The notes beneath the pieces were generated by a model. That model was not told where the DNA came from and did no database searches. It saw only the letters and a program-made list of their open reading frames with translations. From the NCBI RefSeq assembly GCF_026420865.1, contig NZ_JAPCWC010000018.1, positions 1 to 64,000 on the forward strand: 64,000 nt of DNA, given 5' to 3'. This DNA is from Novosphingobium clariflavum. GTDB taxonomy: Bacteria > Pseudomonadota > Alphaproteobacteria > Sphingomonadales > Sphingomonadaceae. The first letter of the stretch is position 1; each line of letters starts with the position of its first letter. Made by a program: the position numbers and the translations under genes. Below are positions 49,177-56,397 of the stretch, piece after piece.

Positions 49177-49845
49177 TCAGGAAACCCGGGGCCGGTAATC
49201 GCCGATCACAATGCCTTTGATTTCCACCGACACTATTTCACTGGGAAGGCTCTCGATGCAAATCGGCGCCTGGAATTCCGGCTGGGTGCTGCGAGGCCAG
49301 AGCCAACGCTTACCCTTGTCGTCGACGCGCAGTTCCTTCACCGTCGCCTCGACATCGCCGTGATGATCATAGGCGAACGCAATTACATGGTCGCCATGCT
49401 GGGGCATGCGATAGTCCAACATGTCGACCCAGACGACAATCGCGCCTTCCTTGTACTCCAAGTCCATCGATGCGCCCGATACTTCCAGGGCCTTTGCCTT
49501 TGAGCGGAAGCGCGGAGCGACAGGCAAATCGATAGCATACCAGTCCGTCGAATCCCATTCCACCGCGTCCACGAACACTCCTGCCTGCACCTTACCGACA
49601 ACCCAGATTGACGTCGGAGACGGCGGCTCTGGCGTTTCGCCAGTCAGTTTCCAGGCAGGCACTTTCGACGCGCGCGCCAGCTTCGCATACGTCATCATGT
49701 CGAGCGACTGGCTGTGGCCGTTAAGGAAATTGTAGATCGAGTTTTTGTCCACAGCGGCCGAACGCGCCCAAGGCGCGATCTTCAGCTTATTGTCCTGAAT
49801 GAATTTGTTCAGGATTTCCCGCTTCTCATCCGGTGTCTTTGCCAT
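49177..49845 (-). CDS. CI-like S24 prophage repressor
   Basis: The 222-residue repressor has an N-terminal helix-turn-helix domain (about 10-62, with WARSAAVDKNSIYNFLNG) and a C-terminal S24/LexA-like domain. The self-cleavage site is Ala88-Gly89 (KVQAGVF), the nucleophile Ser126 (VSGASMD) and the base Lys170 (EATVKEL), in the usual order. It should bind the four 20-bp operators flanking it and be cleaved when RecA is activated by DNA damage. An in-frame ATG at 49872 lies inside an operator, so 49845 is preferred. Confidence 0.9.
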   Translation of the reverse strand: MAKTPDEKREILNKFIQDNKLKIAPWARSAAVDKNSIYNFLNGHSQSLDMMTYAKLARASKVPAWKLTGETPEPPSPTSIWVVGKVQAGVFVDAVEWDSTDWYAIDLPVAPRFRSKAKALEVSGASMDLEYKEGAIVVWVDMLDYRMPQHGDHVIAFAYDHHGDVEATVKELRVDDKGKRWLWPRSTQPEFQAPICIESLPSEIVSVEIKGIVIGDYRPRVS

Positions 49846-49866
49846 CTTGCTCGCGTAGCAACTGGA

Positions 49867-49886
49867 TAGCATATCGCGGTATGCAC
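49867..49886. promoter_or_regulatory. Right operator proximal to the repressor gene
   Basis: TAGCATAT-CGCG-GTATGCAC, an imperfect copy of the operator, 21 bases upstream of the repressor start. Occupancy would repress the repressor gene itself. Confidence 0.7.
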
Positions 49887-49898
49887 TTGATCCTTGCA

Positions 49899-49918
49899 AA
49901 GCATATTCCGGTATGCTT
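49899..49918. promoter_or_regulatory. Right operator proximal to the cro-like gene
   Basis: AAGCATA-TTCCGG-TATGCTT, a near-perfect copy ending 11 bases before the cro-like ATG, so it must cover the rightward early promoter. The two right operators are 32 bp apart centre to centre. Confidence 0.75.
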
Positions 49919-49929
49919 TCGTCGCGCGC

Positions 49930-50136
49930 ATGCTCGAAGACCTCATCATCGACATTCGCGAATGGCTGGGACTTCCCGGTAACTCCAAGGCGAAGCTGGC
50001 CCGGCTGACCGGCCTTCATCGGAACACGCTGCTCAGTTGCGACCGCGCGGATTGGAACCCGACGATGGAGGTGCTGCGGAAAATCGAGCCGCACGTCCGT
50101 CCATCCAGCCGGCCTCGCACGGACGTCGCCGCATGA
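49930..50136 (+). CDS. Cro-like helix-turn-helix protein
   Basis: The 68-residue protein MLEDLIIDIREWLGLPGNSK has a helix-turn-helix (KAKLARLTGLHRNTLLSCDR) and no effector domain. It is divergent from the repressor across the right operators, the position of Cro. It should antagonise the repressor at the same operators. A longer frame from 49894 starts inside an operator and is rejected. Confidence 0.75.
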   Translation: MLEDLIIDIREWLGLPGNSKAKLARLTGLHRNTLLSCDRADWNPTMEVLRKIEPHVRPSSRPRTDVAA

Positions 50137-50441
50137 GCGCCCGTTGCCCACACTGCGGCGGCAACATCGCCGAGGGCGCGCCGGTCACGCGCGGCAAGTG
50201 GTGGGTGGCGCCGATCGCGACCTTCTACGACGGCGACCAGGTTGCCATGCCCCGGTATCTCTCGCGCACGCTCTACACGATCGCCCTCGCAAACGGCCGT
50301 CCGGTCACGCACCGCGATTTCCCCAACATCACCCCGCAGACGCTGGCCGGCCATATCAGCCAGCTCCGCCGTCTGTTCGGCGAGAAGCTGCCGATCCGCG
50401 GCGTGACGAACAAGGGATATGCCTGGGAGGCCCGGGCATGA
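50133..50441 (+). CDS. Zinc-ribbon plus winged-helix prophage protein
   Basis: The 102-residue protein has an N-terminal CPHCGG knuckle and a domain ending HISQLRRLFGEKLPIRGVTNKGYAWEA, which matches the recognition helix and wing of OmpR/PhoB-type DNA-binding domains. Only one CxxC is present, so a full zinc ribbon is doubtful. It is coupled to the cro-like gene by a 4-base overlap and is probably an early regulator. Confidence 0.65.
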   Translation: MSARCPHCGGNIAEGAPVTRGKWWVAPIATFYDGDQVAMPRYLSRTLYTIALANGRPVTHRDFPNITPQTLAGHISQLRRLFGEKLPIRGVTNKGYAWEARA

Positions 50442-50677
50442 GGAGCCGTACCCAGGATAGCACCGATGCCGCAGCGCTGCGCCTCATCATCATGTCGCGG
50501 CAGTGCCCGACGAACGACATGCTGGCCGCAGCCATCGGCGCGCGCGGCGCGGCCGCAGGTGCCGCTGCGCTCAGGCGACTGGAAGCGTCGGGGCAGATCA
50601 CGATCGAGCGGAGCGCTGGCTGGCGCATCGTCCGCGAGACGCAATACGGCTGCAAGTTCGAAGGGCCAGACGAATGA
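50438..50677 (+). CDS. Small helix-turn-helix prophage protein
   Basis: The 79-residue protein has a winged-helix look: LRLIIMSRQCPTNDMLAAAI then AALRRLEASGQITIERSAGW, as in small phage DNA-binding proteins. It is coupled on both sides by 4-base ATGA overlaps in the rightward early operon. Function unknown. Confidence 0.6.
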   Translation: MRSRTQDSTDAAALRLIIMSRQCPTNDMLAAAIGARGAAAGAAALRRLEASGQITIERSAGWRIVRETQYGCKFEGPDE

Positions 50678-50734
50678 AGCGCGAGAACATGCAGGCCAGC
50701 AGCGCCCGCATTGCGGCGCTGACCGCAGCCGAGG

Positions 50735-50986
50735 CTATGCCTGTCCCCGTACCTCATCATCAATGCGGCGGATTGCCTCCTGTATGGCCTCAACAAGTTG
50801 TTGAGCTTGGGCAGGTGTCGCCCCCAGTTGAAGGCTTTGCACTTCCGGCTGATCGGATCCTTCCGGAAGATGTGCAAATTGTAGGCGTAGCAGGACGTGA
50901 AGAGGCGTCTTTGCGACGCGGGCATCGACCAGCGGCAAAAGCTGCACCGATCCATCCGGCAAGTAATCCCATTCCGAAAGCGCCAT
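50735..50986 (-). CDS. Reversed small gene inside the early operon
   Basis: The 83-residue protein MALSEWDYLPDGSVQLLPLV has a strand pattern followed by an amphipathic helix (TPAQAQQLVEAIQEAIRRID), more protein-like than the plus-strand frame over the same bases. A strong GGAG lies 7 bases before the ATG at 50986. It is opposite to all its neighbours, like a moron gene that could be expressed in the lysogen. Function unknown. Confidence 0.55.
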   Translation of the reverse strand: MALSEWDYLPDGSVQLLPLVDARVAKTPLHVLLRLQFAHLPEGSDQPEVQSLQLGATPAQAQQLVEAIQEAIRRIDDEVRGQA

Positions 50987-51009
50987 CGACGATCTCCGAT
51001 TCTCCGGGG

Positions 51010-51123
51010 GTGATCCTCCCAGAGGACAGCGCCGACGTCCACTGCGCGCGGTGCGGGGAGCGGTGCTGCCATCACAGCGACCTTGAATTCGCCGGGCTGG
51101 TGAAGATCGGAGGGGTAGCGTGA
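51010..51123 (+). CDS. Short cysteine-rich protein
   Basis: From a GTG at 51010 the frame gives 37 residues including CARCGERCCHH, a compact metal-binding-like cluster, and ends at a GTGA overlap with the next gene. It may be an independent small gene or the 3' part of an interrupted one. Confidence 0.35.
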   Translation: MILPEDSADVHCARCGERCCHHSDLEFAGLVKIGGVA

Positions 51124-51218
51124 AGCACGCCCTCGGCGCCGCGATCATCGGCTGGATCATCATCGACCATCTCATAGCCCCTGCCCTGCTCCTGGTGGCG
51201 CGCCGCTTCCGGTCCTGA
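51120..51218 (+). CDS. 32-residue membrane peptide
   Basis: Starting at GTG (51120, overlapping the previous stop as GTGA), MKHALGAAIIGWIIIDHLIA continues as one membrane helix with a basic end (RRFRS). The overlap and helix support it; the role is unknown. Confidence 0.45.
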   Translation: MKHALGAAIIGWIIIDHLIAPALLLVARRFRS

Positions 51219-51308
51219 CCGGCGGCTGGCCGGCATCCCGGCGACGGGGAGGTGCTTGTTCTCATTCGCGCTCATGCAGCGCTTTTACTTCGCAGGTGCA
51301 ACACAATC

Positions 51309-51728
51309 ATGGTTGGCAACACATCTTCCCAACAAAATCTGGCGGATAGGCTGGCCGAAGTGCTTCGCAAGATGGAGCGCGATGGCGAGAACCTGCACGC
51401 ACTGGCGCGCAAGGTGGGCGAGGAGCTGCGCGACCTGCGCCGCTGGGCACGCGGCACCACCCTGCCCGGCCACGTGCTGGTGGCACTGCTGGACGAACTG
51501 CCGCGGCACCATGCCGACTACCTGATCGGCGCGACGCAATTCCGGCTGGTCGCCAAGGACGCGTCGCCCAGCGCGACGGCGCTTATGGCGGCGGCGGCAA
51601 CCAGCCGGTTCAGTGCCGAGGTGACTGAGCGGATGGCCGACGGCGAGTGGTGCCACCGCGACGAGGCTGCCGCCAAGGAGGATGCCCGCGAGGTCATCAC
51701 CAACCTGCAGAACTACGTCGGGGAGTAG
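51309..51728 (+). CDS. Hypothetical prophage protein, helix-turn-helix-like
   Basis: The 139-residue protein has an N-terminal helical domain (LADRLAEVLRKMERDGENLH, ALARKVGEELRDLRRWARG) that resembles a Cro/CI-type fold and an acidic C-terminus. It may bind DNA in the early operon. The ATG at 51309 (MVGNTSSQQ) is taken; the upstream frame is hydrophobic noise. Confidence 0.55.
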   Translation: MVGNTSSQQNLADRLAEVLRKMERDGENLHALARKVGEELRDLRRWARGTTLPGHVLVALLDELPRHHADYLIGATQFRLVAKDASPSATALMAAAATSRFSAEVTERMADGEWCHRDEAAAKEDAREVITNLQNYVGE

Positions 51729-51732
51729 GGCC

Positions 51733-51960
51733 ATGGGAAACGCCGACATCGACGTGCCCGGCATGCCGCCGACGAATCCGAGCCTGGAGCGGCTGGAGAC
51801 GATCGTGCGGCTCTGTGAGCAGGCTGACCGCCGCGCCGACGTGAAGATTGCTCGCGCCGAAGCTGAGAAGCTGCGTGCTTCCGGCGCGCTTGCTGCGGCA
51901 CGGGCCGACCGGGACGCATGGATCGCGAACAACCCTGACCCGCAGCTGATGATGTTCTGA
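51733..51960 (+). CDS. Hypothetical prophage protein
   Basis: The 75-residue protein MGNADIDVPGMPPTNPSLER is mostly one long helix (VRLCEQADRRADVKIARAEA), perhaps coiled-coil, ending PDPQLMMF. It starts 4 bases after the previous stop, with GGGAGTAGGG upstream. Function unknown. Confidence 0.55.
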   Translation: MGNADIDVPGMPPTNPSLERLETIVRLCEQADRRADVKIARAEAEKLRASGALAAARADRDAWIANNPDPQLMMF

Positions 51961-51967
51961 GGGCACC

Positions 51968-52252
51968 ATGGGACACGATACAGAGACATTCGCATGCGGC
52001 CACGAAGCGGCGGGCGGCAATCTGATGCCGGACGGGCGCGGCGGACACCGCTGCCGAGAGTGCCATCGCGCGCGCTGCCGCGAGAGTTGGCACCGCCATC
52101 AGGTCGACCGGCGCCCTCCGCGGCAAGATTTCGAGCTTCATGAAGAGGAGATGCAGCGGAGCAGCAATCGCCTGCTGCAAGCGATGTACCGCGCCCATCC
52201 CTACGTGTTCGATGCCGCAGAGAGATCCGGCAGACAGGCGGTGCGGCCGTGA
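51968..52252 (+). CDS. Cys/His-rich prophage protein
   Basis: The 94-residue protein has FACGHEAAGGNL and HRCRECHRARCRESWH, which together could form one zinc site, and a helical C-terminus. The small HNH-like look (CRECHRARCRESW) is typical of short phage zinc proteins, not of an active nuclease. Coupled to the RusA-like gene by a GTGA overlap. Confidence 0.6.
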   Translation: MGHDTETFACGHEAAGGNLMPDGRGGHRCRECHRARCRESWHRHQVDRRPPRQDFELHEEEMQRSSNRLLQAMYRAHPYVFDAAERSGRQAVRP

Positions 52253-52578
52253 TTACCCTGCCATTTCCCCCAGCCGCGCTCTCAGGCCACGCCAAGGGCC
52301 ATTGGCGGCGCAAGGCCGGCGTGACCAAGAAATGGCGCGCCTGGGCGTTCGCAGCGGCGCTGGCGGCCAAGCTGGAGGTGTCTGGAGAGGGTGATATTCG
52401 CCTGGTGGTGCGCTTCTACCCGCCTGATCGGCGCAGCGACCGCACCAACTTCCCGAACCGGATGAAGCCCATTTTCGACGGGCTCGCAGATGCGCTGAAG
52501 GTGAACGACAGGCGCTTCCTGCCTTCGTTCGAGTTCTGCGAACCGGAGAAGCCCGGGCGGGTGGAGATCTTGCTGTGA
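52249..52578 (+). CDS. RusA-like Holliday-junction endonuclease
   Basis: The 109-residue protein starts at a GTG and has the RusA pattern: LPFPPAALS near the start, RRSDRTNFPNRMKPIFDGL with the acidic/basic active-site residues, and ALKVNDRRF where the Asp that closes the active site sits. It resolves phage recombination and replication branches. It overlaps its neighbours on both sides by 4 bases. Confidence 0.8.
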   Translation: MITLPFPPAALSGHAKGHWRRKAGVTKKWRAWAFAAALAAKLEVSGEGDIRLVVRFYPPDRRSDRTNFPNRMKPIFDGLADALKVNDRRFLPSFEFCEPEKPGRVEILL

Positions 52579-52787
52579 GCGGCTTCGTCGCCATGGAGCG
52601 AGGCGCGCTCGACCATCCGCTGCTGAAAGATGCGGAGCGCTTCCGTGCGTGGTTCTGGATCGTCTCCAAGGCCTGCTGGAAGCCGACGCCCTACGACGTC
52701 AACGGGAAGATCATTTCGCTCGATCGCGGCCAACTTTGCGCGTCACGTTCGCAGCTTGCCGACCCTTGCCATTCGCTGCGGCCGTGA
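52575..52787 (+). pseudogene. 3'-truncated phage replication/helix-turn-helix protein
   Basis: The first 63 residues (MSGFVAMERGALDHPLLKDA, ERFRAWFWIVSKACWKPTPY, ISLDRGQLCASRSQLAD) are the N-terminus of a phage replication-initiator-like protein, where a winged helix should follow. The frame instead ends in PCHSLRP. Similarity breaks at about 52763, where terminase-like sequence begins in another frame. Confidence 0.65.
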
Positions 52788-53406
52788 CGCTCGCTCGCGC
52801 CCGTGGAAGCGCTGGCATCAGCAGAACAGCATGCTCGTCGCGGGCGACATTGTGCTGGAAGCGCAGAGGTGGCACCCGGACGCGATCTTCGTCGATGCCG
52901 GCAACATCGGCGCGGCCATCATCGACCGTTTGCGCCAGCTTCTACCCGACACGCCGGTTTATGAGGTGTGGTTCGGTTCCACCAAGGTGCGCCAGGCCCA
53001 GTTTAACGGCAGCGCTACCAACGTCTTCAACAAGCGCACCGAGATCTGGACCAACATGCGCGAGTGGCTGAACGGCGGCGCGATCCCGGATGATCAGGGC
53101 CTGAAGGATGACCTAACCGGCCCGCTCTACAGCTTCGGCGGCGATGACGTCTCCATCATGCTCGAGCGGAAGAAGGACATGAAGAAGCGCGGCCTGGCAT
53201 CTCCGGACGACGGCGACGCGCTGGGCCGCATCCTGCGCGACCAGAGCGCCGTGGAGCAGATCCGCGCCAGCCGTGCCCAACAGGAGCAGGCCCAACAGGC
53301 GGCCGCGATGATGCCGGCCGTCCGCGACGGCGCGGACGCGGCCAAGCTTCTTTCCGAAACCGACGCCGGGGGCCGCTCGGCGCTCTCCGCGATGATGGGG
53401 CAATAG
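52763..53406 (+). pseudogene. 5'-truncated terminase large subunit (C-terminal part)
   Basis: In the frame that ends at 53406, terminase-like sequence starts at about 52765 (LAIRCGRDARSRPWKRW) and continues through VAGDIVLEAQRWHPDAIFVD, GNIGAAIIDRLRQLLPDTPV and DDLTGPLYSFGGDD, the nuclease domain of phage large terminases. The ATPase domain with Walker motifs is absent. Translation could begin at an ATG at 52831, giving 191 residues. A tail rich in Gln/Ala follows (EQIRASRAQQEQAQQAAAM). It cannot package DNA by itself. Confidence 0.75.
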
Positions 53407-53409
53407 TAC

Positions 53410-53580
53410 ATGTGCGGTTTGAATGGCCTAGGCGGGCTCGCCACCAGCAAGCAGGGGCTGGCCTCGGCGGCGCTGGGCGTCATCGGTGGCCAGGTGCTGA
53501 AGGGTAAGTCGAAGAAGTCCGCCCAGCCGCAGCGTTACGGCGACGGCACGACCGATCCCGCCACCGGCGCGACGTCCTGA
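53410..53580 (+). CDS. Small prophage protein with Gly-rich helix
   Basis: The 56-residue protein MCGLNGLGGLATSKQGLASA has one weakly hydrophobic stretch (AALGVIGGQVL) and a Lys/Gly tail. The MCG start recalls the internal virion gene at 59874 (MCGPAAIPL), a class of podoviral virion proteins with N-terminal MCxP. Its stop and the next start share a base (TGATG). Confidence 0.55.
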   Translation: MCGLNGLGGLATSKQGLASAALGVIGGQVLKGKSKKSAQPQRYGDGTTDPATGATS

Positions 53581-53921
53581 TGATCGATCTATCCCGCGAG
53601 GATGCCGAGTATTTGCTCGGCCGTCCCGAGTTTCGCCGCTTTCTTTTCGTCGCGATTCAAAGCGCCGGAATCCTGAGCCAAGAAGGTCCTGCTCATGGGC
53701 CGATACAGCGTGACCTCAGCTTTACCGAGGGGCGCCGGAGCCTGGGGTTCGAGATCCTGAACATGGTCGACCAAGGCCAGCCGGAAGCCCTGCGCCAGCC
53801 CGGCGGACTGGTGACCCTCAGCGCAGTGATCCGCGAAGCGATGAACCCCGATCCGAAGGAGAAGACCCGTGACAAAGAACGCAAGTACGACCGGTATGCC
53901 GACCTCGGCGACGATGGCTAG
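53580..53921 (+). CDS. Bbp19-like phage protein
   Basis: The 113-residue protein (DAEYLLGRPEFRRFLFVAIQ, FTEGRRSLGFEIL, DKERKYDRYADLG) looks like the small Bbp19 family encoded in BPP-1-like phages just before the scaffold/capsid genes. The function is unknown. Start and stop overlap neighbours by 1 and 8 bases. In comparable phages a portal gene comes before it; none is present here. Confidence 0.6.
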   Translation: MIDLSREDAEYLLGRPEFRRFLFVAIQSAGILSQEGPAHGPIQRDLSFTEGRRSLGFEILNMVDQGQPEALRQPGGLVTLSAVIREAMNPDPKEKTRDKERKYDRYADLGDDG

Positions 53922-54726
53922 CAGCCTTCCCTATGCAGCCCGCTTCGCCGGTATCCGCCCGACTGCCATGGAGCGCCGCCACGGGCGCCTGCTGCGCGCG
54001 CCGGATCACGATGCAGGCACAGCTGCTGCCGATCCTGCACCCGCGCCAGCCGCAGCCGATCCCGCACCAGCCAGCCCCCCAACCGCTGATCCGTCCGGCG
54101 CTGCCGCGCAGGCCGCGCCCGCGGGAGAACCGGCCGCGGCCGAAGACGAGACCTCGCTTCTCGGTGGCGCTCTAGCGAACAAGGACGGCAAGACGCCGCC
54201 TGCTGAAGCTGGCACCGATCCGAACGCCCCTGCTGCGCCGGAGCATGTCATTCCCGAGGCCTACGAGCTTTCGGTCGATGGCATGGACCTCGACAAGACC
54301 GCGATCGACGAGGCTACCCCCGCCTTCAAGGAAGCGGGCCTGTCGAACGACCAGGCGCAGAAGCTGATGCCCGCGGCCGCGAAGTTCCGCGACACCGTGG
54401 CGAACGCAACGCTGCAGTCGATCGTCGATGCCGGCGCCAAGCAGCGCGCCGACTGGCGCTCCGCGACCGAGGTCGATCCCGATATCGGCGGCGCGAAACT
54501 TGAAGAGACGTTGCACCTCAGCGCGAAGGCGCTCGACGCGCTCGGTTACCCCGAGGGGTCGGACTTCCGCAAGGTGCTCACCGAGACCGGCTTCGGCAAT
54601 CATCCCGAAATGGCCCGCATCATGCGCCGGGTCGGCGAGATGGTCTCCGAAGACGGATTCCCGCGCGATGGCGCAACACCCGCAAGCCAAATCTCGCCCG
54701 AGAAGCGGCTCTATCCCAACGACTGA
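53914..54726 (+). CDS. Capsid scaffold-like protein
   Basis: The 270-residue protein has a long Ala/Pro/Asp low-complexity region (about 30-95, PAPAPAAADPAPASPPTADP) and a helical C-terminal half (FKEAGLSNDQAQKLMPAAAK, SDFRKVLTETGFGNHPEMAR) ending EKRLYPND. This architecture and its place directly before the capsid gene indicate a scaffold or scaffold-protease assembly protein. The ATG at 53914 overlaps the previous gene by 8 bases. Confidence 0.7.
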   Translation: MASSLPYAARFAGIRPTAMERRHGRLLRAPDHDAGTAAADPAPAPAAADPAPASPPTADPSGAAAQAAPAGEPAAAEDETSLLGGALANKDGKTPPAEAGTDPNAPAAPEHVIPEAYELSVDGMDLDKTAIDEATPAFKEAGLSNDQAQKLMPAAAKFRDTVANATLQSIVDAGAKQRADWRSATEVDPDIGGAKLEETLHLSAKALDALGYPEGSDFRKVLTETGFGNHPEMARIMRRVGEMVSEDGFPRDGATPASQISPEKRLYPND

Positions 54727-54737
54727 GGGGAACCACC

Positions 54738-55751
54738 ATGGCCGTACTTGGCTTGTCCTATTGGAACCTGATCGACGTCCTCAAGGCGGGCGGCGATGGC
54801 ATCGGCGACGTCGTCGAGGCCCTGACCCAGCTGACGCCTTTCATGAAGGACGCCAACGTCCTCACCTGCAACAAGGGCACGAAGCACGCTTCGTCGATCC
54901 GTACCGGCCTGCCTGCGGCCGCGTGGGGTGCGCTCTACCAGGGCATTCCGCAGAGCAAGGGCCACTACACCCAGGTCGAAGACACGACTGGCTTCCTTGA
55001 GGGGCTGTCGAGCGTCGACAAGCGCTTGCTCGATCTCAAGCCCGAGCAGGCAGCCAAGCTGCGGCTCATGGAGGCCCACGGCTTCTTCGAGACCTTCGCG
55101 CAGACGATCGAGAGCGCGATCTGGTACTCGGACGTGAAGATCAATGGCAAGCAGTTCCACGGCCTGGCGCCGCGCTACAATTCGCTGGCCAATCCGAACG
55201 TCATTCCCGGCGGCGGGACCGGATCGGACAACACGTCGATCTGGTTCGTCACCCACGGTGACGGGCAGACCTCGGTCATCACTCCCGAGAATATCGCGGC
55301 AGGCGTGCAGCGCGAGGACAAGGGCGAGCAGCGCGTGCTCGATGGCGCCGGCAATCCCTACTACGTGAAGGAAGAGCTCTTCACGCAGCACGTGGGCATC
55401 GCCGTGAAGGACTGGCGCTACAACGTTCGCATCCCGAACATCGACGTTTCGGACGTGATCGCCGGTTCGGTGAACCTCAACAAGCTGATGCGCTCGGCGT
55501 ATTTCCGCATGCAGGGTCGCCGCTCGTACAAGATGGAGAAGCAGGGCGAAATGAGCCCCGGCCGCACCGCCATCTACATGAACCGCACGATCATCGAAGC
55601 TCTCACCAACGAGAGCGTCAATGCCCGCGGCACCGACAACTTCGTCCGCCTTACCCCGATGGAAGTCGCGGGCGAGGAAGTTCAGAGCTGGATGGGCATG
55701 CCGATCCGCGAGACGGATGCCCTGCTCAACACCGAAACGCTGGTTTCGTAA
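54738..55751 (+). CDS. Phage major capsid protein
   Basis: The 337-residue protein (MAVLGLSYWNLIDVLKAGGD, HYTQVEDTTGFLEGLSSVDK, YFRMQGRRSYKMEKQG, YMNRTIIEALTN) is typical of the BPP-1/epsilon15-type HK97-fold major capsid protein, with GGTGSDNTSIWFVTHGDGQT in the middle. A strong site (GAGGGGAACC) precedes the ATG. It lies between scaffold and cement genes as expected. Confidence 0.85.
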   Translation: MAVLGLSYWNLIDVLKAGGDGIGDVVEALTQLTPFMKDANVLTCNKGTKHASSIRTGLPAAAWGALYQGIPQSKGHYTQVEDTTGFLEGLSSVDKRLLDLKPEQAAKLRLMEAHGFFETFAQTIESAIWYSDVKINGKQFHGLAPRYNSLANPNVIPGGGTGSDNTSIWFVTHGDGQTSVITPENIAAGVQREDKGEQRVLDGAGNPYYVKEELFTQHVGIAVKDWRYNVRIPNIDVSDVIAGSVNLNKLMRSAYFRMQGRRSYKMEKQGEMSPGRTAIYMNRTIIEALTNESVNARGTDNFVRLTPMEVAGEEVQSWMGMPIRETDALLNTETLVS

Positions 55752-55778
55752 GCCAAGCGCGGAAAGGAGGATAAAGCC

Positions 55779-56225
55779 ATGATCTTCGACAAGACCCTCC
55801 TGCTCAGCGATGGGCAGGCGATCACCGCGACGGCACCGTCCACCAATGTCATCGACCTGGGCGCGACCGGCACTCCGTTCGGGTCGAGCGTTGCTCTCAC
55901 GCGCGACATCGGCATCGGCGAGGAATGCGTCGACATCTCGGTGTCGGTGACGCAGGCGTTCAACAACCTGACTTCGCTGCAGGTGACGGTGCAGACCTCG
56001 CCCGATAATGCCACCTGGACGGACGTGCTGTCCGGCCGGGCGGTGCCGCTCGCCAGCCTTGTTGCGGGTTACCAGTTCTTCGTTCCGGCGGAGTTCCCCG
56101 AAGGCACGCGGGCCCGCTACGTCCGCCTCAATTACACCGTGGTCGGCACGGCGCCGACCACCGGTGCAATCACCGCCGGCGTCGTGGCGAGCCGTCAGAC
56201 CAATCGCACCATCGGAGGCGCGTAA
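55779..56225 (+). CDS. Bbp16-like capsid cement protein
   Basis: The 148-residue β-rich protein (MIFDKTLLLSDGQAITATAP, NLTSLQVTVQTSPDNATWTD, ARYVRLNYTVVGTAP) matches the jellyroll Bbp16 cement family that stabilises podoviral capsids. It follows the capsid gene by 27 bases with AAAGGAGG upstream. Its TAA overlaps the next ATG. Confidence 0.8.
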   Translation: MIFDKTLLLSDGQAITATAPSTNVIDLGATGTPFGSSVALTRDIGIGEECVDISVSVTQAFNNLTSLQVTVQTSPDNATWTDVLSGRAVPLASLVAGYQFFVPAEFPEGTRARYVRLNYTVVGTAPTTGAITAGVVASRQTNRTIGGA

Positions 56226-56397
56226 TGGGCACCAAGACCTATCAGGCCGCCGAGCGGCTCTACATCTCGTCCGAAGGCCGCATGATCGAAGGCGGCGAGA
56301 CGTTCATGCGATCGCCCACGAAGAGAACAAGGCGCCGCAGTATCAGACCACCTATGTCTCCGAAGCCGAGCTTGCCCGCATGGGGATCATGCGGTGA
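56225..56397 (+). pseudogene. Small prophage gene with a 1-base frameshift
   Basis: The first 27 codons give MGTKTYQAAERLYISSEGRM and GGETF, but the frame then goes off into Arg/Ser-rich sequence. Removing one missing base (between 56305 and 56308) restores AIAHEENKAPQYQTTYVSEA and a stop at 56397 that overlaps the next GTG exactly (GTGA), for about 57 residues. The match of the restored stop to the next start strongly supports the frameshift. Confidence 0.7.

Larger units (their letters stand above)
50674..51123 (+). pseudogene. Interrupted early-operon gene
   Basis: A start coupled by ATGA to the previous gene gives MKRENMQASSARIAALTAAE, but from about 50735 to 50990 the plus frame reads Pro/Gln-rich non-protein-like sequence antisense to a better minus-strand gene. 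From 51010 it again looks like coding sequence (CARCGERCCHHSDLEFAGL). A gene split by insertion of a reversed cassette is one reading. Confidence 0.35.
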
